Shown: positions 21,699 to 31,687, counted from the first letter of the stretch. The stretch is DNA of 64,000 bases from Huaxiibacter chinensis (GCF_022171985.1 NZ_JAJVHF010000002.1:496001-560000), one strand, 5' to 3'. Notes: generated by a model not told the origin, from the letters alone. Numbers and translations: made by a program.

Positions 21699-22649
21699 TT
21701 AAAGCGTATCGGCGGGCGGGATGCCAAAATCAGGCATCCCGTTAGCGTCCCAGCGCACGGTTTTCAGGCGCGTATGGCGGTTTGGGTCATACAGCGGATC
21801 GCCTTCTATTTCGGTATAATTCCGCGCGTGATAAACCAGCACATCCTCTCCGTTCGGCGTTTGCGTGAAACTGTTATGTCCGGGACCATACTGGCGGTTT
21901 TCATAGCTGGTGGTAAAGACCGGGCGCGGTGATTTATGCCAGTTGTCCGGGTTGCGCAGGTCGGCGTTTTTATCTATCCACAGCAGCCCCATGCAGTAAT
22001 TTTCATCCGTGGCGCTGGCGGAATAGCTGATAAAGAGTTTATCTTCATGCATTAACACCGCCGGGCCTTCGTTCACCCAAAATCCCCGACATTCCCAGTC
22101 ATACTCCGGTTTGCTGAGCATCACCGGATCGCCTTTGAGCGTCCACGGGTTTTCCATTTCACAGAGATAGAGATTCGAGTTTCCTGAAATATCCGGCGCT
22201 TTTTGCGCCCACAGATACCAGCGTTTTCCCTGATGAACGAACGTGGTCGCGTCCAGGGCAAAGGTATCGTAAGGCGTTTTAATTTGTCCTTTTTCTACCC
22301 ACTGACCGCTAAGCGGATCGCTGTCTGCACATTCAATCGCAAACATACGGTGCTGGAACATACCGAGCGCATCCAGCGCCTGCGTGTGCGTGGCAGCGAA
22401 ATAGATATACCAGCGACCCTCAATGTGATGCAGTTCCGGCGCCCAGATGAGCTGGCTCATCGGGCCGCTTTCAGGTTTGCGCCAGACAACGGTCTCTTCG
22501 GCGTGACGTAAACCCTCAAGAGAATCTGCGCGGCGAAGCGCCAGCCTGTCGTACTCCGGCACAGAGGCAATAAAATAGTATTGCCCTTCGTGGTGCAGGA
22601 TATACGGATCGGCACGTTGTTCGATAAACGGGTTAGGCCAGTGACACAT
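21699..22649 (-). CDS. Family 43 glycoside hydrolase (arabinosidase/xylosidase type)
   Basis: Predicted cytoplasmic five-bladed beta-propeller glycosidase of 316 residues without a signal peptide. The three GH43 catalytic acids are visible: Asp14 in QRADPYI (base), Asp133 in FALDATTF (pKa modulator) and Glu194 in WVNEGPAVL (acid). WAPELHHIEGRWYIYFAATH is a typical blade motif. I start at MCHWPNPF, preceded by AAGGAG at 7 bases; an upstream in-frame start lies inside the end of the transporter gene. It is the second gene of a two-gene unit with the GPH symporter, 10 bp apart, so it probably cleaves an imported arabino- or xylo-oligosaccharide. E. coli K-12 has nothing here; its yagGH pair is analogous but YagH is much longer (about 536 residues). 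Confidence 0.85.
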   Translation of the reverse strand: MCHWPNPFIEQRADPYILHHEGQYYFIASVPEYDRLALRRADSLEGLRHAEETVVWRKPESGPMSQLIWAPELHHIEGRWYIYFAATHTQALDALGMFQHRMFAIECADSDPLSGQWVEKGQIKTPYDTFALDATTFVHQGKRWYLWAQKAPDISGNSNLYLCEMENPWTLKGDPVMLSKPEYDWECRGFWVNEGPAVLMHEDKLFISYSASATDENYCMGLLWIDKNADLRNPDNWHKSPRPVFTTSYENRQYGPGHNSFTQTPNGEDVLVYHARNYTEIEGDPLYDPNRHTRLKTVRWDANGMPDFGIPPADTL

Positions 22650-22659
22650 TCGGATCTCC

Positions 22660-24057
22660 TTATTTTGTCTCTGCTGCTTTGAGTTCCTGATAGTCACTCA
22701 GTTCGCGGTAATTGGTGCGACGTTTTTCCAGATCTTCCTGAATCTGTTTCATCGTCTCACGATCTACTTTCAGTAAACGGACCACGCCGGCGGTAATCAA
22801 ATAGCCCACGCCAGGAATGACGGTGAAGAGCAACACAATACCGTTTATGGCATCCGCGCTTTGCGCTTTTGCGCTGGCATCGTAGCCATACCAGGAGAGC
22901 AGGAAACCCACCATCGCGCCCGCAATCGCCAGCCCCAGCTTCAGGAAGAAGATATTGCCTGAGAAGCTGATCCCGGTAATGCGTTTGCCCGTTTTCCATT
23001 CGCCATAGTCATCCACATCCGCCATCAGGGACCAGTGCAGCGGGGAAGGGATTTGATGCAGGATGTTAAGCAGGAAATAGAGCACCACGATGGTTAGGGT
23101 GGCTGACGGATCGAAGAAGTAGAACGCACAGGAGAAAATGGCCAGTGCGATGTTGGTCCAGAAGAACACTTTCAGCTTACACCAGCGATCGGTGAGAACC
23201 TTCGCCAGCATACTGCCGAGCATCATGCCGACCACGCCCAGGCTGATAAACAGTGTCGCGAAGTGGGTACTCTGGCCCATAACCCAGGTCACGTAGTACA
23301 TCGTGGCCGCCATACGGATAAAGCCGGGGCAAACATTGCATAGCGTCAGGAGCAGGATCCGCACCCACTGGTCGTTCTTCCAGGCATCCTTGAGATCGTT
23401 TTTGAGTTCGTCATTGGTTTGAACCGCAGGGCGAATACGTTCCCGCACCGTGGCAAAGCTGAACAGGAACATACAGGTCCCGATCAGCGCCAGCACGGTC
23501 ATGGCTAACTGATAACCTTTGGCTTTGTTATCCCCACCGAACCACTCGACCATCGGCAGCAAGGTTAAGGAGAGCAGCAGCGTCGCAATGCCGACCATCA
23601 CGAAGCGGTAGGACTGACACGCAACACGCTCTTTGGGATCGTTGGTGATGACACTGCCTAAAGAACAATAGGGAATGTTGATCGCGGTGTAGGTCAGTGA
23701 AAGCAGGAAGTAGGTCACAAACGCATAGATAACTTTGCTGTTGTAAGTCCACTCCGGCGTGGTAAACATCAGAATACTGAACAGGGCGTAGGGGAAAGCA
23801 ATCCACAATAGCCATGGACGAAAACGACCATACTTGCTGCGCGTGCGGTCAGCGATCGCGCCCATGATTGGGTCAGTAACGGCATCAATAACGCGAACAG
23901 ATAACAGCAGTACCCCCACCAGCGCAGGTGCAAGACCAAAAATATCCGTATAGAAATAGTTAACAAACAACATGATAGCGCCGAAGATGATATTGCATCC
24001 TGCGTCGCCCATGCCATAGCCGATCTTTTCTTTCACTGAAAGTTTATTGTTATCCAT
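22660..24057 (-). CDS. Glycoside-pentoside-hexuronide (GPH) cation symporter
   Basis: MFS-type sugar:cation symporter of 465 residues with about twelve hydrophobic segments. The N-terminus VKEKIGYGMGDAGCNIIFG and the loop DAVTDPIMGAIADRTRSKYGRFRPW are GPH-family signatures (MelB/XynT/YagG type). The start ATG 24057 has GGAG at 8 bases; an in-frame TTG two codons upstream is less likely. Paired with the GH43 gene, it presumably imports a pentoside or short oligosaccharide. No dedicated regulator gene is adjacent. Substrate cannot be fixed from sequence alone. Confidence 0.87.
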   Translation of the reverse strand: MDNNKLSVKEKIGYGMGDAGCNIIFGAIMLFVNYFYTDIFGLAPALVGVLLLSVRVIDAVTDPIMGAIADRTRSKYGRFRPWLLWIAFPYALFSILMFTTPEWTYNSKVIYAFVTYFLLSLTYTAINIPYCSLGSVITNDPKERVACQSYRFVMVGIATLLLSLTLLPMVEWFGGDNKAKGYQLAMTVLALIGTCMFLFSFATVRERIRPAVQTNDELKNDLKDAWKNDQWVRILLLTLCNVCPGFIRMAATMYYVTWVMGQSTHFATLFISLGVVGMMLGSMLAKVLTDRWCKLKVFFWTNIALAIFSCAFYFFDPSATLTIVVLYFLLNILHQIPSPLHWSLMADVDDYGEWKTGKRITGISFSGNIFFLKLGLAIAGAMVGFLLSWYGYDASAKAQSADAINGIVLLFTVIPGVGYLITAGVVRLLKVDRETMKQIQEDLEKRRTNYRELSDYQELKAAETK

Positions 24058-24184
24058 CGACAAATCTCCGGGTTGCGGTATGGAGAGAATTATTTGTTAG
24101 CAAAGCAATATATGCGTTGCAGGATAAAGGCGGTGATATGGATGAAATGGCTATTGGTGAGAATTTGTGAGGCAGGTAACACGC

Positions 24185-24208
24185 TCTGTGCCCGTGGCCG
24201 GGCACAGA
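24185..24208 (-). terminator. Hairpin after aroP
   Basis: TCTGTGCCCG and its near-perfect complement GCCGGGCACAGA form a hairpin 11 bp beyond the aroP stop, in the 161-bp gap before the GPH symporter gene. There is no T-run, so it may be a weak terminator or attenuate read-through from aroP into the symporter/GH43 genes. Confidence 0.45.
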
Positions 24209-24218
24209 GAGGAGAGGT

Positions 24219-25589
24219 TTAGTGCGCTTTACGCGTTTTTGCGTTCTTCTGCTTAACCAGATAGCCCACACCGAGTATGACAATCCACACCGGGATAAGG
24301 TACACGGAAATCGCCATGCCCGGTGTCATCAGCATGATGACCAGAACTGCGACCATAAACGCCAGGCAAATCCAGTTACCGACAGGATAGAACAGGGCAG
24401 GGAAGCGAGTGGACACGCCCTGTTTCTGTTTTGCACGACGGAATTTGATGTGTGCGAGGCTGATCATCGCCCAGTTGATGACCAGAGCGGAGACTACCAG
24501 CGCCATCAGCAGACCAAAGGCGGATTCCGGTGCCAGGTAGTTAATCAGGACGCACAGCGCCGTCACAACGGCTGAGACGATAATGGTATTGACCGGCACG
24601 CCACGTTTATCCACGTTAAGCAGAACCTTCGGGGCGTTACCCTGCTGCGCCAGGCCGAAGAGCATGCGGCTGTTGCAATAGACGCAGCTGTTATAGACCG
24701 ACAGCGCGGCGGTCAACACGACGATATTCAGCGCGTTCGCCACGAACGTGTCGCCCAGCTCATGGAAGATCAGCACAAACGGGCTGGTGTCTGCGGTCAC
24801 GCGCGTCCACGGTAGCAGAGAAAGCAGCACGGCCAGCGAGCCCACATAGAAGATGAGAATGCGGTAGATAACCTGATTGGTCGCCTTCGGGATACTTTCC
24901 TGTGGATTGTCCGCTTCTGCCGCGGTAATCCCCACCAGCTCCAGGCCGCCAAACGAGAACATAATGATGGCCATCATCATGACCAGCCCGGTCATGCCAT
25001 GCGGCAGGAATCCACCTTGCTCCCAGAGATTGCGTACGGTGGCCTGTGGACCGCCGTTGCCGCTGAACAGCAGCCAGCCGCCAAAAATAATCATGGCGAC
25101 AACCGCAACCACTTTGATAATGGCAAACCAAAACTCCATCTCCCCGAACACTTTTACGTTTGTCAGGTTAATGGCGTTAATCAGAACGAAGAAGACCGCC
25201 GCGGAAGCCCATGTCGGCACCTCGGGATACCAGAACTGAATATACTTGCCGACGGCCGTTAGCTCAGCCATGGCAACCAGAACGTACAGCACCCAGTAGT
25301 TCCAGCCGGAAGCGAAACCCGCGAAACTTCCCCAGTATTTATAAGCAAAATGGCTGAACGAGCCGGCGACGGGCTCTTCCACAACCATTTCGCCCAGCTG
25401 ACGCATGATCAGGAAGGCAATGAACCCTGCAATGGCATAACCCAGAATAATACCAGGACCTGCAGACTGTATAACCGATGCGCTGCCTAAAAACAGGCCG
25501 GTGCCGATAGCGCCACCCAGAGCGATAAGCTGAATATGGCGATTCTTAAGGCCGCGCTTTAGCTGATCGCCGTGCTGTTGACCTTCCAT
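24219..25589 (-). CDS. aroP: Aromatic amino acid permease AroP
   Basis: APC-family inner-membrane proton symporter for Phe, Tyr and Trp; 456 residues with twelve hydrophobic segments. The amino acid transporter signature begins IALGGAIGTGLFLGSA near residue 23, then GPGIILGYAIAGFIAF and EMVVEEPVAGSFSHFAYKYW. GAGG precedes the ATG by 9 bases. TyrR-box-like sequences lie 44-83 bp upstream, consistent with the TyrR repression known for E. coli aroP. It is divergent from pdhR. Confidence 0.94.
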   Translation of the reverse strand: MEGQQHGDQLKRGLKNRHIQLIALGGAIGTGLFLGSASVIQSAGPGIILGYAIAGFIAFLIMRQLGEMVVEEPVAGSFSHFAYKYWGSFAGFASGWNYWVLYVLVAMAELTAVGKYIQFWYPEVPTWASAAVFFVLINAINLTNVKVFGEMEFWFAIIKVVAVVAMIIFGGWLLFSGNGGPQATVRNLWEQGGFLPHGMTGLVMMMAIIMFSFGGLELVGITAAEADNPQESIPKATNQVIYRILIFYVGSLAVLLSLLPWTRVTADTSPFVLIFHELGDTFVANALNIVVLTAALSVYNSCVYCNSRMLFGLAQQGNAPKVLLNVDKRGVPVNTIIVSAVVTALCVLINYLAPESAFGLLMALVVSALVINWAMISLAHIKFRRAKQKQGVSTRFPALFYPVGNWICLAFMVAVLVIMLMTPGMAISVYLIPVWIVILGVGYLVKQKNAKTRKAH

Positions 25590-25632
25590 TATGAAACCTC
25601 GTGTGTGGTTGTTATGTTCACGCTCGGGCGTG

Positions 25633-25672
25633 TGTAATTATCAAAGTCCATTTCTGTATTGATTTCTTTACG
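25633..25672 (-). promoter_or_regulatory. Putative tandem TyrR boxes upstream of aroP
   Basis: TyrR consensus is TGTAAAN6TTTACA. The stretch 25655-25672, read on the minus strand, is CGTAAA-N6-AATACA (good match); 25633-25650 is TGTAAT-N6-AGTCCA (weak match). Starts are 22 bp apart, the same kind of strong/weak pairing used for cooperative TyrR repression of E. coli aroP. Confidence 0.55.
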
Positions 25673-25685
25673 GTTAAGTTAACCG

Positions 25686-25710
25686 AAAAAAAACGGAGAT
25701 GACTTCCGTT
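25686..25710 (-). terminator. Minus-strand intrinsic terminator upstream of aroP
   Basis: On the minus strand AACGGA and TCCGTT form a stem with a 7-base loop, followed by a run of eight T. It lies about 100 bp before the aroP start and upstream of the TyrR boxes, so it would end a transcript arising between aroP and pdhR rather than the aroP message. Confidence 0.6.
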
Positions 25711-26012
25711 GACGTCAGAATAGTGATAAGTGCCTGTGAATGCACCTGCTTTATGAAGGGGTGATGACGAGTTGAATAAAAAGAAAGCATTTGTAAATTC
25801 CAGCGCGGCCCCCCTCTCCCCCAACCTATAGAATAGAAATGCCCCTTAAGTGGGCGAATTTTCACTATTTGCCTTGTTGAATCGCTTCAGATTGCAAAAA
25901 CCTTCGTTTCATTAAGGTTAAATCCACCTCTTTAGGAGTAATCAGTTCATTTGTGCAAAGTTACATTTCTGAAACGTTATTTCTGTAAGGTTGTTAAAAT
26001 GTGCAGCGTTTA
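25711..26012. other. aroP-pdhR spacer without a supported gene
   Basis: AT-rich, about 300 bp, no coding frame I can support. The minus strand has a purine-rich tract at about 25806-25826 (G5 and G6 runs). Together with the terminator at 25686-25710 this may be a short minus-strand RNA; no promoter could be fixed. Confidence 0.35.
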
Positions 26013-26026
26013 CTGATTTCAATCAA
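26013..26026 (+). promoter_or_regulatory. Putative FNR site upstream of pdhR
   Basis: CTGATTTCAATCAA differs at one position from the FNR consensus TTGATNNNNATCAA. It is centred about 70 bp upstream of the predicted pdhR transcription start. Anaerobic repression of the pdh operon through FNR is established in E. coli, so the site is plausible. Confidence 0.5.
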
Positions 26027-26053
26027 AACCAATATGGACAGAAGGTGAATACT

Positions 26054-26082
26054 TTGTTACTTTAGCGATACGAACATGAAAT
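26054..26082 (+). promoter_or_regulatory. pdhR promoter (Ppdh)
   Basis: TTGTTA (26054-26059) and TGAAAT (26077-26082) with a 17-bp spacer. The PdhR operator overlaps the downstream edge of the -10 box, matching the layout of E. coli Ppdh. Confidence 0.65.
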
Positions 26083-26096
26083 TGGTAAGACCAATT
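26080..26096 (+). promoter_or_regulatory. PdhR operator
   Basis: AATTGGTAAGACCAATT fits the PdhR consensus AATTGGTnnnACCAATT at every defined position. It sits at the start of transcription, 32 bp before the pdhR ATG. PdhR binding here is relieved by pyruvate, giving autoregulation of pdhR-aceE-aceF-lpdA. Confidence 0.9.
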
Positions 26097-26128
26097 GACT
26101 CCGGGCAAAAAGGCGTAAGACAGGGAAT

Positions 26129-26893
26129 ATGGCCTACAGCAAAATTCGCCAACCAAAACTTTCCGATGTGATTGAACAGCAGCTGGAGTTTTTGATTCTC
26201 GAGGGGACACTGCGCCCCGGTGAAAAACTCCCGCCTGAACGCGAACTGGCGAAACAGTTCGACGTTTCCCGTCCCTCTCTGCGTGAGGCGATTCAACGTC
26301 TCGAAGCGAAGGGCTTGCTGCTTCGTCGTCAGGGGGGCGGAACCTTTGTACAAAACAGCCTGTGGCAGAGCTTCAGCGATCCGCTGGTAGAGCTTCTTTC
26401 TGACCACCCAGAATCCCAGTTTGACCTGCTTGAAACCCGTCACGCGCTTGAAGGTATTGCGGCCTATTACGCCGCACTGCGCAGCAATGATGAAGATCGC
26501 GTGCGCATCCGTGAGCTGCATCAGGCCATTGAACGGGCCCAGGAGTCAGGCGACCTCGACGCAGAGTCCAGTGCCGTCGTCCAGTATCAAATTGCCGTCA
26601 CCGAAGCGGCACACAACGTGGTGCTCCTCCATCTGCTACGCTGCATGGAGCCGATGCTGGCCCAAAACGTTCGTCAAAATTTTGAATTGTTGTATGCCCG
26701 CCGGGACATGCTCCCGCTGGTCAGCAACCATCGCACCCGAGTATTCGAGGCGATAATGGCCGGGGAACCGGAGCAAGCGCGTGAAGCGTCGCACCGCCAT
26801 CTGGCTTTCATTGAGGAAATCTTGCTGGACCGCAGCCGTGAACAATCACGCCGTGAACGTTCACTGCGTCGCATACAGCAACGAAAGGATTAA
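26129..26893 (+). CDS. pdhR: Pyruvate-sensing repressor PdhR
   Basis: GntR/FadR-subfamily transcription factor, 254 residues as in E. coli. The N-terminal winged helix-turn-helix spans about residues 9-75 ([46 protein letters not shown]); the C-terminal FCD effector domain begins near [17 protein letters not shown]. It represses its own operon and respiratory genes, and pyruvate releases it. First gene of the pyruvate dehydrogenase operon; the perfect operator upstream shows autoregulation. Confidence 0.97.
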   Translation: MAYSKIRQPKLSDVIEQQLEFLILEGTLRPGEKLPPERELAKQFDVSRPSLREAIQRLEAKGLLLRRQGGGTFVQNSLWQSFSDPLVELLSDHPESQFDLLETRHALEGIAAYYAALRSNDEDRVRIRELHQAIERAQESGDLDAESSAVVQYQIAVTEAAHNVVLLHLLRCMEPMLAQNVRQNFELLYARRDMLPLVSNHRTRVFEAIMAGEPEQAREASHRHLAFIEEILLDRSREQSRRERSLRRIQQRKD

Positions 26894-27020
26894 GCGCCTT
26901 TTTTAGAGCGCGGCAACTAAACGCAGAACCTGTCTTATTGTGCTTTTCGTGTTTGAAAAAAAAGTGCAATGGGACAGGTTCCAGACAAATCAACGTATTA
27001 GATAGATAAGGAATACCCCC
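26894..27020 (+). other. pdhR-aceE spacer
   Basis: 127-bp intergenic region. It opens with a GCGC/GCGC short inverted repeat around TTTTTT and ends in the aceE ribosome-binding site AAGGAA. The corresponding E. coli interval was once listed as a candidate RNA (tp2); I see no independent evidence for a stable RNA here. Confidence 0.35.
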
Positions 27021-29684
27021 ATGTCAGAACGTCTCCAAAATGACGTGGATCCGATTGAAACTCGCGACTGGCTACAGGCGATCGAATCGGTCATCCGTGA
27101 AGAAGGTGTTGAGCGCGCTCAGTATCTGATTGATCAGCTCCTTTCAGAGGCTCGCAAAGGCGGCGTGAAAGTCGCAGCAGGTGCAGGGGCTAACAACTAC
27201 GTAAACACGATTGCCGTCGAAGACGAACCGGAATACCCGGGCAATCTGGATCTGGAACGTCGTATTCGTTCTGCTATTCGCTGGAACGCCATCATGACCG
27301 TTCTGCGCGCTTCCAAGAAAGATCTGGAACTGGGTGGCCACATGGCGTCCTTCCAGTCTTCCGCAACGGTTTACGAAGTGTGCTTCAACCACTTCTTCCG
27401 TGCAGCCAACGAAAAAGATGGCGGCGATCTGGTGTACTTCCAGGGCCACATCTCTCCTGGCATCTACGCGCGTGCTTTCCTGGAAGGTCGTCTGACTGAA
27501 GAGCAGATGAACAACTTCCGTCAGGAAGTTCACGGTAAAGGTCTGTCTTCTTATCCGCACCCTAAACTGATGCCTGAGTTCTGGCAGTTCCCGACCGTTT
27601 CTATGGGTCTGGGTCCAATCGGTGCGATTTATCAGGCTAAGTTCCTGAAGTACCTGGAACACCGTGGTCTGAAAGATACCTCTGAACAAACCGTTTACGC
27701 CTTCCTGGGCGACGGTGAAATGGATGAGCCAGAATCTAAGGGCGCTATCACTATCGCGACCCGTGAGAAACTGGACAACCTGTGCTTCATCATCAACTGT
27801 AACCTGCAGCGTCTGGATGGTCCGGTAACCGGCAACGGCAAGATCATCAACGAACTGGAAGGTATCTTCAGCGGTGCTGGCTGGAACGTGATTAAGGTCA
27901 TGTGGGGCGGTCGTTGGGATGAGCTGCTGCGTAAAGACACCAGCGGTAAACTGATCCAGCTGATGAACGAAACCGTTGATGGCGACTACCAGACCTTCAA
28001 ATCTAAAGACGGTGCCTACGTTCGCGAGCACTTCTTCGGTAAATACCCAGAAACCGCAGCACTGGTGGCAGACTGGACCGATGAGCAGATCTGGGCCCTG
28101 AACCGTGGTGGTCACGATCCGAAGAAAGTTTACGCTGCACTGAAAAAAGCGCAGGAAACCAAAGGCAAAGCAACTGTTATCCTTGCACATACCATCAAAG
28201 GTTATGGCATGGGTGATACCGCCGAAGGTAAAAACATCGCTCACCAGGTGAAGAAAATGAACATGGACGGCGTGCGTTATATCCGCGACCGTTTCAATGT
28301 GCCAGTCACCGATGAGCAGGTTGAGAAACTCTCTTACATCACCTTCCCGGAAGGCTCAGAAGAGCACAAGTACCTGCACGAACGTCGTCAGGCGCTGAAA
28401 GGCTACCTGCCTGCTCGTCAGCCTAACTTCACCGAGAAGCTGGAACTGCCTGCGCTGGAAGATTTCTCTCAGCTGCTGGAAGAGCAGAATAAAGAGATCT
28501 CGACCACTATCGCTTTCGTGCGTGCCCTGAACGTGATGCTGAAGAACAAGTCGATCAAAGATCGTCTGGTACCTATCATCGCCGACGAAGCGCGTACCTT
28601 TGGTATGGAAGGTCTGTTCCGTCAGATCGGTATTTACAGCCCTAACGGCCAGCAGTACACCCCGCAGGACCGTGAGCAGGTTGCTTACTACAAAGAAGAC
28701 GAGAAAGGCCAGATTCTGCAGGAAGGGATCAACGAGCTGGGCGCAGGCGCATCCTGGCTGGCTGCTGCGACCTCTTACAGCACCAACAACCTGCCGATGA
28801 TTCCGTTCTACATCTACTACTCCATGTTCGGTTTCCAGCGTATCGGTGACCTGTGCTGGCAGGCTGGCGACCAACAAGCTCGCGGCTTCCTGGTAGGCGG
28901 TACTTCCGGTCGTACGACCCTGAACGGTGAAGGTCTGCAGCACGAAGATGGCCACAGCCACATTCAGTCTCTGACTATCCCGAACTGTATCTCTTACGAC
29001 CCGTCTTACGCGTACGAAGTGGCAGTCATCATGCATGACGGTCTGACCCGCATGTACGGTGAAGCGCAAGAGAACATTTACTACTACATCACCACGCTGA
29101 ACGAAAACTACCACATGCCGGCAATGCCAGCAGGTGCCGAGGAAGGTATCCGTAAAGGTATCTATAAACTCGAAACCGTTGAAGGTAGCAAAGGTAAAGT
29201 TCAGCTGTTGGGCTCCGGCTCTATCCTGCGTCACGTACGTGAAGCAGCACAGATTCTGGCGAAAGACTACGGCGTCGGTTCCGACGTATACAGCGTGACC
29301 TCCTTCACTGAACTGGCGCGTGATGGCCAGGATTGTGAGCGCTGGAACATGCTGCACCCAATGGAAACGCCGCGCGTTCCGTACATCGCTCAGGTGATGA
29401 ACGACGCTCCAGCGGTTGCTTCTACTGACTATATGAAACTGTTCGCTGAGCAGGTTCGTACTTACGTACCGGCTGATGATTACCGCGTACTGGGTACTGA
29501 CGGCTTCGGTCGTTCTGACAGCCGCGAAAACCTGCGTCACCACTTCGAAGTGGATGCGTCTTACGTGGTTGTTGCAGCACTGGGCGAACTGGCTAAACGT
29601 GGCGAAATCGATAAGAAAGTGGTTGCGGATGCAATCACCAAATTCAATATCGATGCAGATAAAGTTAACCCGCGTCTGGCGTAA
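27021..29684 (+). CDS. aceE: Pyruvate dehydrogenase E1 component AceE
   Basis: Homodimeric thiamine-diphosphate-dependent E1 that decarboxylates pyruvate and acetylates the E2 lipoyl groups. 887 residues as in E. coli. The TPP motif [12 protein letters not shown] ... [12 protein letters not shown] lies around residues 230-265; the active-site loop with [20 protein letters not shown] follows, and the pyrimidine domain has [20 protein letters not shown]. Codon use is strongly biased to abundant codons, consistent with high expression. 14 bp precede aceF. Confidence 0.98.
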   Translation: MSERLQNDVDPIETRDWLQAIESVIREEGVERAQYLIDQLLSEARKGGVKVAAGAGANNYVNTIAVEDEPEYPGNLDLERRIRSAIRWNAIMTVLRASKKDLELGGHMASFQSSATVYEVCFNHFFRAANEKDGGDLVYFQGHISPGIYARAFLEGRLTEEQMNNFRQEVHGKGLSSYPHPKLMPEFWQFPTVSMGLGPIGAIYQAKFLKYLEHRGLKDTSEQTVYAFLGDGEMDEPESKGAITIATREKLDNLCFIINCNLQRLDGPVTGNGKIINELEGIFSGAGWNVIKVMWGGRWDELLRKDTSGKLIQLMNETVDGDYQTFKSKDGAYVREHFFGKYPETAALVADWTDEQIWALNRGGHDPKKVYAALKKAQETKGKATVILAHTIKGYGMGDTAEGKNIAHQVKKMNMDGVRYIRDRFNVPVTDEQVEKLSYITFPEGSEEHKYLHERRQALKGYLPARQPNFTEKLELPALEDFSQLLEEQNKEISTTIAFVRALNVMLKNKSIKDRLVPIIADEARTFGMEGLFRQIGIYSPNGQQYTPQDREQVAYYKEDEKGQILQEGINELGAGASWLAAATSYSTNNLPMIPFYIYYSMFGFQRIGDLCWQAGDQQARGFLVGGTSGRTTLNGEGLQHEDGHSHIQSLTIPNCISYDPSYAYEVAVIMHDGLTRMYGEAQENIYYYITTLNENYHMPAMPAGAEEGIRKGIYKLETVEGSKGKVQLLGSGSILRHVREAAQILAKDYGVGSDVYSVTSFTELARDGQDCERWNMLHPMETPRVPYIAQVMNDAPAVASTDYMKLFAEQVRTYVPADDYRVLGTDGFGRSDSRENLRHHFEVDASYVVVAALGELAKRGEIDKKVVADAITKFNIDADKVNPRLA

Positions 29685-29698
29685 GAGGTAAAAGAATA

Positions 29699-31588
29699 AT
29701 GGCTATCGAAATCAATGTACCGGACATCGGGGCTGATGAAGTTGAAATCACCGAGATCCTGGTCAAAGTGGGCGACAAAGTTGAAGCAGAACAGTCGCTG
29801 ATCACCGTGGAAGGCGACAAAGCCTCTATGGAAGTTCCGTCTCCTCAGGCTGGCGTTGTTAAAGAGATCAAAGTCTCTGTCGGCGACAAAACTGAGACCG
29901 GTAAACTGATTATGATTTTCGATTCCGCCGACGGTGCAGCTGATGCTGCACCTGCTCAGGCAGAAGAGAAGAAAGAAGCGGCTCCGGCTGCCGCTGCACC
30001 AGCAGCCGCTGCGGCAAAAGACGTTAACGTGCCAGACATCGGCGGCGACGAAGTTGAAGTCACCGAGATCATGGTCAAAGTGGGCGACACAGTCGAAGCT
30101 GAGCAGTCTCTGATCACCGTAGAAGGCGACAAAGCCTCTATGGAAGTTCCGGCTCCGTTCGCGGGTACCGTGAAAGAAATCAAGATCAACACCGGTGATA
30201 AAGTGTCTACCGGCTCACCGATCATGGTCTTCGAAGTGGCGGGTGCTGCACCTGCTGCCGCGCCTGCACAGGCTGCGGCTCCGGCAGCAGCCGCTGCTCC
30301 GGCTGCTGCGGGTGGCGCTAAAGACGTGAACGTGCCTGATATCGGCGGTGACGAAGTTGAAGTGACCGAAGTGATGGTGAAAGTCGGCGACAAAGTGGCG
30401 GCTGAGCAGTCACTGATCACCGTAGAAGGCGACAAAGCCTCTATGGAAGTCCCGGCGCCGTTCGCGGGTACCGTGAAAGAGATCAAGATCAACACCGGTG
30501 ATAAAGTCTCTACCGGCTCTCTGATCATGGTCTTCGAAGTGGAAGGCGCTGCGCCTGCCGTGGCTGCTGCGCCAGCACCTGCTGCTGCACCGGCAGAGAA
30601 AGCTAAACCTGCTGCGGCCCCTGCGGCAAAAGCAGAAGGCAAATCTGAGTTCGCTGAAAACGACGCTTACGTCCACGCAACGCCGCTGATTCGTCGCCTG
30701 GCGCGCGAATTCGGTGTGAACCTGGCGAAAGTGAAAGGCACCGGCCGTAAAGGTCGTATCCTGCGCGAAGACGTTCAGACCTACGTGAAAGACGCGGTGA
30801 AACGCGCCGAAGCTGCACCAGCTGCAGCTGCTGGCGGCGGTATCCCGGGCATGCTGCCATGGCCGAAAGTGGACTTCAGCAAGTTTGGTGAAGTTGAAGA
30901 AGTAGAACTGGGCCGTATCCAGAAAATCTCTGGTGCGAACCTGAGCCGTAACTGGGTGATGATCCCGCACGTTACGCACTTCGACAAAACCGACATCACT
31001 GACCTGGAAGCGTTCCGTAAGCAGCAGAACGCCGAAGCTGAGAAGCGTAAACTGGACGTGAAATTCACCCCAGTGGTCTTCATCATGAAAGCCGTTGCGG
31101 CTGCGCTTGAGCAGATGCCACGTTTCAACAGCTCCCTGTCTGAAGATGCACAGCGTCTGACGCTGAAGAAATACATCAACATCGGTGTTGCGGTTGATAC
31201 GCCAAATGGTCTGGTTGTGCCTGTCTTCAAAGACGTGAACAAGAAGAGCATTACCGAGCTGTCTCGCGAACTGACCACCATCTCCAAAAAAGCGCGTGAT
31301 GGTAAGCTGACGGCCGGCGAAATGCAGGGCGGTTGCTTCACCATCTCCAGCATCGGCGGCCTGGGGACTACCCACTTCGCACCGATTGTTAACGCGCCAG
31401 AGGTGGCTATCCTCGGTGTGTCTAAGTCGGCGATGGAACCGGTCTGGAATGGTAAAGAGTTTGTGCCGCGTCTGATGATGCCAATCTCTCTCTCCTTCGA
31501 CCACCGCGTGATCGACGGTGCTGATGGTGCGCGCTTTATCACCATCATCAACAACACCCTGAGCGACATTCGCCGCCTGGTGATGTAA
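29699..31588 (+). CDS. aceF: Pyruvate dehydrogenase E2, dihydrolipoyl acetyltransferase AceF
   Basis: Core of the pyruvate dehydrogenase complex (629 residues). Three tandem N-terminal lipoyl domains carry the lipoylation motif GDKASMEVP (near residues 41, 144 and 245), joined by Ala/Pro-rich linkers. The peripheral subunit-binding domain follows ([24 protein letters not shown]), then the catalytic domain ending in [15 protein letters not shown] with the active His and Asp. Lipoyl domains 2 and 3 are nearly identical at DNA level at a 303-bp offset. Confidence 0.98.
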   Translation: MAIEINVPDIGADEVEITEILVKVGDKVEAEQSLITVEGDKASMEVPSPQAGVVKEIKVSVGDKTETGKLIMIFDSADGAADAAPAQAEEKKEAAPAAAAPAAAAAKDVNVPDIGGDEVEVTEIMVKVGDTVEAEQSLITVEGDKASMEVPAPFAGTVKEIKINTGDKVSTGSPIMVFEVAGAAPAAAPAQAAAPAAAAAPAAAGGAKDVNVPDIGGDEVEVTEVMVKVGDKVAAEQSLITVEGDKASMEVPAPFAGTVKEIKINTGDKVSTGSLIMVFEVEGAAPAVAAAPAPAAAPAEKAKPAAAPAAKAEGKSEFAENDAYVHATPLIRRLAREFGVNLAKVKGTGRKGRILREDVQTYVKDAVKRAEAAPAAAAGGGIPGMLPWPKVDFSKFGEVEEVELGRIQKISGANLSRNWVMIPHVTHFDKTDITDLEAFRKQQNAEAEKRKLDVKFTPVVFIMKAVAAALEQMPRFNSSLSEDAQRLTLKKYINIGVAVDTPNGLVVPVFKDVNKKSITELSRELTTISKKARDGKLTAGEMQGGCFTISSIGGLGTTHFAPIVNAPEVAILGVSKSAMEPVWNGKEFVPRLMMPISLSFDHRVIDGADGARFITIINNTLSDIRRLVM

Positions 31589-31591
31589 TCG

Positions 31592-31620
31592 AAAAGCCGG
31601 CCAGTCGGCCGGCTTTTTTT
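31592..31620 (+). terminator. Intrinsic terminator after aceF
   Basis: AAAAGCCGGCC, loop AGTC-centred, GGCCGGCTTTTTTT: a strong GC stem with an eight-base T-run, four bases after the aceF stop. It separates the pdhR-aceEF message from the lpdA promoter, although read-through into lpdA is known in E. coli. Confidence 0.9.
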
Positions 31621-31687
31621 CTGGTAATCTCATGCTTTCTGTGAGGTTATGGGTGAAAGCAAGAATTCATGAGCCGTTTGTTGTTTC

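Noticed and set aside
27144..28244. Long minus-strand open frames opposite aceE, aceF, ftsZ and speD/speE
   Set aside because: Shadows of highly expressed, codon-biased genes on the other strand. Composition is unlike real proteins and there are no ribosome-binding sites.
29956..30642. 228-codon Ala/Thr/Ser-rich minus-strand frame opposite the aceF lipoyl repeats
   Set aside because: Arises from the repetitive Ala/Pro-rich coding sequence of aceF; not a surface protein.
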